From Roseovarius indicus (lineage in GTDB: Bacteria > Pseudomonadota > Alphaproteobacteria > Rhodobacterales > Rhodobacteraceae): a stretch of DNA of 64,000 nucleotides. Both the position numbers and the translations under genes were made by a program. The notes under the pieces are model-generated. The model was not told the origin of the DNA and did not search any database. It was given only the letters and a program-made list of their open reading frames with translations. The DNA is taken from assembly GCF_008728195.1 (NCBI RefSeq), contig NZ_CP031599.1, positions 124,001 to 188,000 of the forward strand, given 5' to 3'. This document shows, in pieces, positions 8,990-16,186 of the stretch. Within the stretch, counting starts at the first letter, position 1. Each line of letters starts with the position of its first letter.

Positions 8990-10342
8990 TCAGATGACTT
9001 TCTTTTTGAACGTCAGTGTCACTTGCTCGCCGCGTGTGTCTCTCCGCCGAAACTCTATCGTGCCGCCGATTTGTTGCATGGCGGCCATCGTGATCGATAA
9101 CCCCAACCCGCTGCCTCCCTCTGGGGCATTGTTGCCCCGGAAAAATCGTTCGGTGATGCGGGAGCGATCGGCCTCGACGATCCCGGGCCCTTCATCGAGG
9201 ATCTGGACCTGGAGGGCGTCCGCCACCTCCTCGACGCGAATGTCGACTACATCGCCCGCCGAGCTTGCCCCGATGGCATTTTCAACCACGTTGCGAACCG
9301 CAACTGTCGCCATCACGGCATCGCCTTGGACCATGGGCGCCCCCTTGGGGAAACGGCAGCGCAACTCGACGCCGTTCGCCTCGGCCGACCTTTCAAGTGA
9401 CGACGCAACACTGGCCAGGACTTTCCCGAGGTCAGTGACCCCGCCGCCTGCACTCGCCGCGCCGTCCACCGAGGCCAGCTCCAAAAGCTGACGCACCATG
9501 CGATCGGTGCGGGCAACGCCTCGCTCGATCTGTGCGAGGGCGTGACGCCGGGAGTCTTCGTCCTGTGCCATTGCGGCAACCTGTGCCTGCGTCTTGATGC
9601 CGGACAGGGGCGTCTTCAGCTCATGCGCGGCATTGGCCGAGAAGTTACGCTCGCGATCGCGCGCGGCGGCGACCCTCGCAAAAAGCGCGTCGAGAGCGGC
9701 CCCCATCGGGCGCAGCTCGGCGGGGAGCGGGCCGGCCCGGATCGGTTCAAGGTTGTCGGCCGAACGCGCAGCGAGAGCATTCGCCATTCTGTAGAGGGGG
9801 GCAAGGCCCTGACCCACGCTGAGCCAGATCAACCCAGCAAGAACCGGCAGGATCGCGAGCGCGGGGATCAGCAGGCCGCGCGTCACGTCTGTCACCAGGC
9901 GCTCGCGCACGGTAAGCCGGTCGCCAACCATCACGCGAACGCCCAGATCCTCGTTCACCTCGGTATACACACGCCACCGTTCCCCATCGACGACATTTTC
10001 CGAATAGCCGGTCTCCGCCTCCGTCAGGCGCCCTTCCGGGGCGCTTCCCGAGGCCCCGACCATGGCGCCGTCGAGCGATCAGATCTGGCAGGACAATTGC
10101 CGCGAATACTCGGGACCGGGACGACCAGTCACGGCGGCCAGCGCCTCGGCCGCGCCTGCGACTTCGACCCTGCCACCTGACAGTAGCGACGACACCATCT
10201 GGGCCGCTTCCGCCAGCCGGGCATCCAGGACGTCCTCGACCTCCGTTCGGGTCGAATGCTGGATCCACCAGACGGCAGAGAGCCAGATCGTCCCGGTTGC
10301 GATAAGCAGGATGAAAAAGAGCCGGGCGCGAATGGAACTCAT
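8990..10342 (-). pseudogene. QseC-like sensor histidine kinase, interrupted by an in-frame TGA
   Basis: Codons 1-87 encode the first transmembrane helix (RLFFILLIATGTIWLSAVWW) and the start of the periplasmic sensor. A TGA at 10081-10079 follows SCQI. The same frame continues with SLDGAMVGASG, the second membrane helix (GLLIPALAILPVLAGLIWL), a HAMP segment, the H-box SANAAHELKTPLSG and an intact ATPase domain to 8990. Related QseC kinases have Trp here (QVWDxDG), so the change is almost certainly TGG to TGA, a single transition. Read through, the protein is 450 residues. Its ATG overlaps the regulator stop (ATGA). The C-terminal part alone could start at a Met near 10063 but would lose its first helix. 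Confidence 0.88.
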
Positions 10343-11004
10343 GTTCCGTCCTCCGAAAGCCGGTAGCCGACGCCGCGCACCGTTTCGATGAAGTCGGCCC
10401 CGAGCTTGGCTCGCAGCTTGTGAACATGGACCTCGACAGTGTTGCTCTCCACACCGTCCTGCCAGCCATAGAGCCGCTCCTCCAGGCGGTCCTTGGTGAC
10501 GATGGCGCCGGGCCGTTCCAGGAGGGCCTGCATGAGTGCGAACTCCCGGCGGGAAAAGTGCACGTCTTCATCCCGGATGCGTCCGGCCATGCGGGCTGGA
10601 TCGAACTCGAGCCCGTTCCAGGTGATCGTGGCACTGGCCTGGCCCTGCGCGCGCCGGGTGATGGCCCGCAGCCGTGCCCCGAGTTCCCAGAGGTCGAATG
10701 GTTTCGCAAGATAGTCGTCGGCGCCTGCGTCCAGGCCGGCGATCCGGTCGCCAACCTGATCCAGTGCCGTCAGCAACAGGACCGGGAGGCGATCATCCTT
10801 GGCGCGCATGTCGGCCAGGAGGTCCGCGCCGGACCCATCGGGCAACATTACGTCGAGCACCGCCGCGGAAAAGCCGCCCTGCATCCAGGCCTCGACCGCA
10901 TCCGCACATGTGCCCACCAGTTCGGGTGTGAAACCGTGGAGGCGCAGGCCGTTGCAAAGCCCGTCGGCCAGCGACGCATCGTCTTCTACCACCAGTATCC
11001 GCAT
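10339..11004 (-). CDS. OmpR/QseB-family response regulator
   Basis: A 221-residue two-domain regulator. The receiver domain has the acidic pair EDD near residue 8, the phosphoacceptor Asp in LDVMLPDGSG, Thr in LLLTALD and Lys in YLAKPFD. The C-terminal winged helix of the OmpR/PhoB class is intact (SRREFALMQALLERPG, then VEVHVHKLRAKLG). It pairs with the broken QseC-like kinase gene, overlapping it by four bases. The start at 11004 (MRILVVEDD) is standard. The divergent region between this gene and dsbD holds a TTAAGG-N5-TTAAGG direct repeat typical of OmpR-family targets, so it probably controls both itself and dsbD. Confidence 0.88.
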   Translation of the reverse strand: MRILVVEDDASLADGLCNGLRLHGFTPELVGTCADAVEAWMQGGFSAAVLDVMLPDGSGADLLADMRAKDDRLPVLLLTALDQVGDRIAGLDAGADDYLAKPFDLWELGARLRAITRRAQGQASATITWNGLEFDPARMAGRIRDEDVHFSRREFALMQALLERPGAIVTKDRLEERLYGWQDGVESNTVEVHVHKLRAKLGADFIETVRGVGYRLSEDGT

Positions 11005-11045
11005 AGAAAGCTCCTTCCATCCGCACGCTCGATCGGCCGCGAACA

Positions 11046-11062
11046 TTAAGGCAGTGTTAAGG
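11046..11062. promoter_or_regulatory. QseB/PmrA-like direct-repeat box between the regulator and dsbD
   Basis: TTAAGG at 11046-11051 and 11057-11062, an exact direct repeat with 11-bp period, centred in the 79-bp region between the divergent starts of the response regulator (11004) and dsbD (11084). A near copy stands before the L,D-transpeptidase gene. Confidence 0.6.
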
Positions 11063-11083
11063 TTTGCGGCCGACTCACGCCGC

Positions 11084-12907
11084 ATGACAGGCACCATACT
11101 CACATCCCTCCGCCCGATCCGGTCCTTGCTTGCCATGTTGCAGGGCATTGCGCTGATAGCCGGTTTGGCCGCCCCGGCCGCGGCCCAAGACAGCCCACCC
11201 GGATCTGGCCAGCCCCTTGCGCCGCGAGACGCCTTTGCCCTTTCCGTCGACGACTTGCCAGACGGCGGTCGGGTGCTTCGCTGGGAGATCGCAGAGGGGT
11301 ATTACCTATACCGGGACTACCTTGCCGTCGAGACGTCCCGAGGCGAGCCGATCGCGCTCGACAGCGCGCCCGGCGTGCAGAAGCAGGATCCGACCTTCGG
11401 GGCGGTCGAGGTCTATTACGACCGGGCGGAGGTTCGGCTCCCGCCCGTGTCCGGTGAGCTGAATGTCACCTATCAGGGCTGTCAGGAAGACGGGATCTGC
11501 TATCCTCCCGTCACCGACACTCTGCCCGCCGTCCCGGTCGCGACTGCGCCGGATGAGAAGGCACTCGGGAGCGCGGCGCCTGTCACGTCCTCCCCGGCCT
11601 CCGGCCTGGCGCTCGCCAAGGACCAGGGACTGGTTGCCGACCTGATGAACCGAGGCGGAACGGCACTGGTGCTTCTGGGCTTCTTCGGTTTCGGACTGTT
11701 GCTGGCCTTCACCCCATGTGTCCTACCGATGATCCCCATTTTGGGCGGATTGATGGCCGGTCAGGGCACGGCATTGACGGTGCGGCGGGGGCTGATGCTC
11801 AGCGCCATCTACGTGCTTGCCATGTCCTCGGCATTCGCCCTGCTGGGGGTCGCCGCCGCTTGGTCGGGGCAGAACCTCCAGATCGTGCTGCAATCGCCCT
11901 GGGCGGTCGGCGGCGTGGCCGTCGTCTTCGCGGGGCTGGCGCTCGCAATGTTCGGCCTTTTCGAGCTGCGCCTCCCGCGAGCCTGGAACGACCGGATATC
12001 GGCGGCGGGTGCCGGGCGGCGCGGCACATTCGGTGGCGCTGCCGCTCTTGGTTTCACCTCCGCGCTGATCATGGGGCCCTGCGTCACGGCGCCGCTGGCC
12101 GGCGCGCTGCTGTATATCGCGCAGACCGGCGACACCGCACTGGGCGCCGCGGCCCTCTTTTCACTCGGCCTCGGCGAAGGCGTGCCGCTGCTGCTGCTCG
12201 GGGCCTTCGGAACACGTGCCCTGCCGCGAACGGGGCACTGGATGCAGGCGGTGAACCGGGTCTTCGGTTTCGTCTTTCTCGGCATGGCAGCCTAGCTCGC
12301 CGGGCGGGTCGTTCCACCCGCGGCGGGGCTGGCACTCTGGGCAGGCGTTGCCGTCGTGGCCGGCGTCTTTCTGGGCGGTCTCGACCGGCTTGCCGCCGCC
12401 GCCACACCGACCGCGCGTCTGCGCAAGGCGACCGGCGTGATGGCACTCCTTGCCGCCGCTCTCCTCGGGCTTGGTGCGGCCAGTGGCGGGGATGATCCGT
12501 TGCGCCCGCTGGCGGGGCTGCGCGGGCCGGCGGACACCCCGACATCCGCCAAGGCCATCACCTTTACCACAGTTCGTTCGGTTCCCGAACTGGAAACGTC
12601 CCTCGCCGAGACGCGGCAGCCGGCGATGATCTATTTCACCGCCGAATGGTGTGTCAGCTGCCGCACCATCGAGCGCCGCGTCTGGCCGGACGCCGGGGTT
12701 CAGGCGGCCCTGTCCGACATGCAGGTCATTGCCGCCGACCTCACGGAATTCGACGCCGAAAGCCAGGCGCTGCTCGAGCAGCTGCGCTCCGTCGGGCCGC
12801 CGACGATGATCTTTTTCGACGCCAACGGCCGCGAGACGCCGGACACGCGGCTGGTCGGTGAGCCGGTTCCCGAGGATGTTGTGGCCTCGGCGCGGGCGGT
12901 GCAATGA
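11084..12907 (+). pseudogene. dsbD: Thiol:disulfide interchange protein DsbD, interrupted by an in-frame TAG
   Basis: The gene encodes all DsbD parts in order. There is a signal peptide, then the periplasmic alpha domain with GCQEDGICYPP (C-x5-C). The membrane domain has its two catalytic Cys in FTPCVLPM and MGPCVTAPL. Then comes TAG at 12293-12295 after VFLGMAA, the last membrane helices (GLALWAGVAVVAGVFLGGL) and the gamma thioredoxin domain with AEWCVSCRTIE. The frame is unbroken across the TAG. Homologues read VALW or ALWLL at this point, so TGG to TAG is the likely event. Read through, it is 607 residues, the family length. DsbD normally carries electrons from cytoplasmic thioredoxin to the periplasm; the truncated product would lack the gamma domain. 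Confidence 0.88.
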
Positions 12908-13722
12908 ACGCGGTTTCCCTCGGACCTCTCGTATTCTCGCACGAGCGCCTGCACGTGGTGATCGCTATTGCGGCCTTTTTCTTGGCGATCGAGTTGGCGA
13001 CTTGGATCTGGCCGACACGCGCAGGCGTAGTCCACCGTTGGTCCCTGGTCGTCGCTGCCAGCTGGATCGTGGCGGCGCGGGCGGGTTTCATGCTTGCCAA
13101 TCTTGACTCCTTTGCCGCCGATCCCGTCAGCGCGCTGGCGGTCTGGCAGGGCGGTTTCGCACCCTTCGCCGGCGCGGCGGGGCTGGCTCTTGCCGCCCTA
13201 GCCGCCATGTTGCGCGGACCCGAGGTGCTGCGTCCCCTGGCACTCGCCGTGATCGCCAGCGGGCTCGCATATACCGCCGCAGGCCTGGCCCTGCCGGTTG
13301 AGGCGCGCGGGCAGTTGCCACGGATCGCCCTTCCGGCGCTCGATAGCGCGCCGGTGCCGCTCTCCGACGCCGAGGGACGCCCGGCGATTATCAACCTCTG
13401 GGTCAGCTGGTGCCCGCCGTGCCGGCGCGAGATGCCGATGATGATGGATCTGGCACGCGCCCGCGACGACGTGGTGGTGCGCTTTGCCAACCAGGGCGAG
13501 CCGCGCGAGACCGTGCTGCGCTACCTCGACAGTCAGAACCTGAGCGGCGAGCGGGTGGTTCTCGACGCTGAACAGCGCCTGATGGAGGCCTTCGGTCTCC
13601 TTGGGCTGCCCAGCACCCTGTTCTTCGCCGCCGACGGCAGCCTCGTCGCGGTGCACATCGGGGAAATCTCCCGCGCCGCACTGGCCAACCGCATGAATGA
13701 GCTGTCCCGGGAGACCCCATGA
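12904..13722 (+). CDS. Membrane-anchored TlpA-like thiol-disulfide oxidoreductase
   Basis: A 272-residue protein with four predicted membrane helices in residues 10-130 and a C-terminal thioredoxin fold of the TlpA/ResA type. The active site is VSWCPPCRREMP (Cys at about 170 and 173), with the cis-Pro loop LGLPSTLFF. The N-terminal helices resemble the membrane part of Lgt-like fusions seen in other alphaproteobacteria. Its ATG overlaps the dsbD stop (ATGA), and the next gene overlaps its own stop in the same way. DsbD would be its natural electron donor, so the dsbD nonsense codon should leave it without reductant unless another donor serves. Confidence 0.85.
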   Translation: MNAVSLGPLVFSHERLHVVIAIAAFFLAIELATWIWPTRAGVVHRWSLVVAASWIVAARAGFMLANLDSFAADPVSALAVWQGGFAPFAGAAGLALAALAAMLRGPEVLRPLALAVIASGLAYTAAGLALPVEARGQLPRIALPALDSAPVPLSDAEGRPAIINLWVSWCPPCRREMPMMMDLARARDDVVVRFANQGEPRETVLRYLDSQNLSGERVVLDAEQRLMEAFGLLGLPSTLFFAADGSLVAVHIGEISRAALANRMNELSRETP

Positions 13723-14405
13723 AATCCAGCCTGCCCAACCTTGCCGCCTCCGCCGGCCTTGTCCTGCTCACGTCCTGTGCCGCCACCACGCCCGACCCTG
13801 AACCCGTCCCCGCGCCTCCAGACCCGGTCTATGGCCCGGTCGAGGATGCCGGCCGGACCATTCCGGCCGTCCCCGAGGCCGCGCTGAGCGCGCGCAACCG
13901 GCGCCAGGAAGTGGACTACTGGACCGACGAGGCGCCAGGCACCATCGTCGTCGATCCCTATGCACGGTTCCTGTACCTCGTGCTCGAGGACCACCGGGCG
14001 TTGCGCTACGGCGTCGCCGTTGGCGAGCAGGGCCGGGGCTTCTCAGGGGAGGCGGTGATCCCGTTCAAGCGCGAATGGCCCCGCTGGACCCCTACGCCGA
14101 ACATGCTGCGCCGCGATCCCGAGCTCTACGAACCCGTGCGAAACGGCATGGAGGGCGGGCTCGACAACCCGCTCGGCGCGCGGGCGCTCTACCTCTTCAA
14201 GGGCGGGCGCGACACGCTCTACCGGATCCACGGCACGACCAATCCCTTTTCGATCGGCAAGGCCGTCTCCCTGCGTGAAATATACTCAGTTAGCTTCCGC
14301 AAATCAAAGTATCGTAAGGCTTCGTTGGGAGAGCATTCAAACGCCGTGCTCCACGCTACCTTCGAATGGCCCTCATTGCCCCCTCAAACATGGACTCCGT
14401 CGTGA
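13719..14405 (+). pseudogene. Lipoprotein L,D-transpeptidase truncated before its catalytic cysteine
   Basis: The protein opens with a lipoprotein signal (LVLLTSC, lipobox Cys near residue 20). A YkuD domain follows, very like the enzyme at 6301-6915, including WTPTPNM, NPLGARALYLF and the catalytic HGTTNPFSIGKAVS. The expected SSGCIRL, with the nucleophile, should come next. Instead the frame leaves the family at about 14271 and runs through 44 unrelated residues to a stop at 14405. Base composition is less GC-rich after the break. The 3' end was therefore replaced, probably when the toxin-antitoxin segment arrived. Without the Cys it cannot act as a transpeptidase. It is translationally coupled to the TlpA gene. 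Confidence 0.85.
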
Positions 14406-14461
14406 CGGCACGAAAAATGTCCGATCCTCGCGCCCTTGCCGAATGTCCGGATTTGGACTAT

Positions 14462-14473
14462 ATATCCGGATAT
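14462..14473. promoter_or_regulatory. Palindromic operator of the RES-Xre operon
   Basis: ATATCCGGATAT, a perfect 12-bp palindrome, ends 15 bases before the antitoxin ATG; a second TCCGGAT lies at 14446-14452. Antitoxins of this family autorepress by binding such repeats. TTGCCG at 14437-14442 and the A/T run at 14460-14465 could be the -35 and -10 elements, placing the palindrome over the promoter. Confidence 0.55.
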
Positions 14474-14488
14474 GAACGGAGGTCCGAC

Positions 14489-14998
14489 ATGACCATTCTT
14501 CGGCTCCCCGAGCAAGCCGGGGCGGAGCCCGTCCCTCAGTCGATCGACGCCGTGGCGCGCCGCCGCGTGAGCGGTCCGGGCCTGCGGACCTTCCTCGCTA
14601 TCGCCGATCGCTACGGCATCCCGACACGTGCCCGGGTGGCGCTCCTGGGCGAGCCCTCGAACTCCACCTACCACGAGTGGGTGAGAAAAGCGCGCGCAGA
14701 GGCGCCCCTGGCGCTGCCGCTCGACACGCTGACCCGGATCTCCGGTATTCTCGGCATTCACAAAGCCCTGGGCATCCTGTTCCCGATCGAAGCCGAGGCG
14801 ATGACCTGGCTCAAAGGGCCGCATCGCGGCGAGGTTTTCGGTGGGCAGGCCCCGATCGACGTGATGATCGAAGGCGGGCTCGACGGCATTCTCACCGTGC
14901 GGCGCTATCTCGACGGCTGGCGCGGCGGGCTGCGCGGCGGCCCCGGCGCGGGCGCCGATATCGAGCCCTTGCGCGAAACGGACATCGTCTTCACGTGA
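14489..14998 (+). CDS. Xre/MbcA/ParS-type antitoxin
   Basis: A 169-residue antitoxin of the RES-Xre type II family. The N-terminal half is the Xre-like helix-turn-helix (TFLAIADRYGIPTRARVALLG, then STYHEWVRKA). The C-terminal half is the MbcA/ParS/DUF2384 domain that covers the toxin (ILGIHKALGILFP, AMTWLKGPHRGEVFGGQAP, IEGGLDGILTVRRYLDGWRGG). The start at 14489 has a clean GGAGGT ribosome site; an in-frame ATG at 14366 lacks one. Its TGA overlaps the toxin GTG (GTGA). It neutralises the RES toxin and, from the palindrome just upstream, likely represses the operon. Confidence 0.9.
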   Translation: MTILRLPEQAGAEPVPQSIDAVARRRVSGPGLRTFLAIADRYGIPTRARVALLGEPSNSTYHEWVRKARAEAPLALPLDTLTRISGILGIHKALGILFPIEAEAMTWLKGPHRGEVFGGQAPIDVMIEGGLDGILTVRRYLDGWRGGLRGGPGAGADIEPLRETDIVFT

Positions 14999-15663
14999 CG
15001 CGCCTTTCCCGCGCGCCGGAGCGCACACACCGCCTGATCCCCTCGCGCTTCCCGCCGATCGACGCGTTCGAAACGGTGACGAGCCCGCGCGATCTCGAGT
15101 CCGTTCTCGAGCTCGAGGGCTGGACCAACGACCGGCTGGTGGCATCGCGCCTCAGGCGGCTGCCGGAAGACGAGTGGGCCTACGGTCGCGCCAATGCCAG
15201 CGTCGTCATGGCCGCATTCCTGCACGGCGCGCCGCAGGGTACGCGCTTTGCCGGGCCTGACCTCGGTGCGTGGTATGCCGCAAGCGCGCTGGAGACCTCC
15301 GTCTTGGAGGTGACGAGCGGCATCCGCCGCGAGATCGCGCTCAGCGCGCTGGAGCAGAAGACCGAGGAGTTGCGCGAATACACTGCGCGCCTCGATGGTG
15401 ACTTCGTCGATATCCGCGGCACACGCTCCGACCTGCACGATCCGGACCCAGCGAGCTATCCGGCGACCCAGGTCTTCGGCCGCTCCGTCAGGACGGGCCC
15501 GCATGACGGAATCGCCTTTGACAGCGTGCGCCATGCGGGTGGCGTGAACTGGGTGTCCTACCGGCCCAGCCGGGTTCAGGACGTAATCCAGGCCCGGCAT
15601 TTCCGGGTCGTGGTGCCGCGTTCGGGGAAGGTCGTCGTGGAAGCGATCCGCGCCGGCGCCTGA
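14995..15663 (+). CDS. RES-domain NAD+-degrading toxin
   Basis: A 222-residue RES (Arg-Glu-Ser) toxin. Characterised members (MbcT, ParT, Res) cleave or phosphorolyse NAD+, or transfer ADP-ribose, and arrest growth. Conserved features in order: RLIPSRFPP, FAGPDLGAWYAASALETSVLEV (the Arg/Tyr/Glu active-site strip), IRGTRSDLHDP and the late Ser region GVNWVSYRPSR. The GTG start at 14995 overlaps the antitoxin stop by four bases; the longer open frame to 14677 lies inside the antitoxin gene in another frame and is rejected. The reading frame is complete, so the pair looks functional and could stabilise the island. Confidence 0.88.
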   Translation: MTRLSRAPERTHRLIPSRFPPIDAFETVTSPRDLESVLELEGWTNDRLVASRLRRLPEDEWAYGRANASVVMAAFLHGAPQGTRFAGPDLGAWYAASALETSVLEVTSGIRREIALSALEQKTEELREYTARLDGDFVDIRGTRSDLHDPDPASYPATQVFGRSVRTGPHDGIAFDSVRHAGGVNWVSYRPSRVQDVIQARHFRVVVPRSGKVVVEAIRAGA

Positions 15664-15696
15664 ACGGTGTCCGGCCTGCGCCCGGTGGGCGCTGCC

Positions 15697-15840
15697 TCAG
15701 TGCTGCGCGGCCTGCGCCTTTTCGGCCCGTTGGGCGTCGTGGGCACGGCCGTGCTCGATCTCGCGCCAGATCCGCTTGAGCTGGTCGTCGCCCGGTGTGC
15801 AGCACGGGCTCTTGAGCCACGCCGCCACGGACTCGTGGCA
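15697..15840 (-). other. Unrecognised coding remnant
   Basis: The minus frame ending at 15697 reads about 46 residues with island-like codon use (AAWLKSPCCTPGDDQLKRIW, then REIEHGRAHDAQRAEKA), then merges upstream with the IS1595-like fragment in a different frame. It looks like the C-terminal end of a lost gene. No family was recognised and no start is visible. Confidence 0.3.
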
Positions 15841-15854
15841 GCCGGTTCTGATAG

Positions 15855-16073
15855 AACGACGCGCTTGTCGGTCATCATCGCGCGGATGCAGTCGCAAAGA
15901 TGCCTGGCGACCTCGTATGTGATACACAGCATCTCATAGAGCGTTCGGGCTGACATACCTTTCCACACGGCAACGATCAGCCAGATGGCACGAAGCCATT
16001 GGCCAAGAACCAGGCGAGTGCGGTTCATCGCTGTGCCAGAGAAGAGCGTGAACTGCCGGCGGACAGGCAACTT
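15855..16073 (-). pseudogene. IS1595-family transposase fragment
   Basis: About 70 residues on the minus strand match the start of the DDE part of IS1595/ISXO2 transposases: RRQFTLFSGTAMNRTRL, then QWLRAIWLIVAVWKGMSART and LYEMLCITYEVARHL. The N-terminal zinc ribbon is missing on one side and the whole catalytic core on the other. No terminal inverted repeats were found. This is a relic of an earlier insertion between the toxin gene and the helicase gene. Confidence 0.7.
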
Positions 16074-16186
16074 TGGTGTCATGCCGGTATTAGAACTCAA
16101 TTACCCGCGTGACACTTTTGTCCGCGGGAGTTTTCCATCCGATTTGATCGACCGATTTCCTCGAGACACCACTTCGAGGACCCATC

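Noticed and set aside
10079..12295. TGA and TAG read as recoded Trp or as selenocysteine
   Set aside because: TAA, TAG and TGA all occur in the set and other genes end normally with TGA; no SECIS-like structure or suppressor tRNA is seen. Mutation is the simpler reading.
14677..14994. A longer N terminus for the RES toxin
   Set aside because: This stretch overlaps the antitoxin gene in another frame; the GTG overlapping the antitoxin stop gives the family length.
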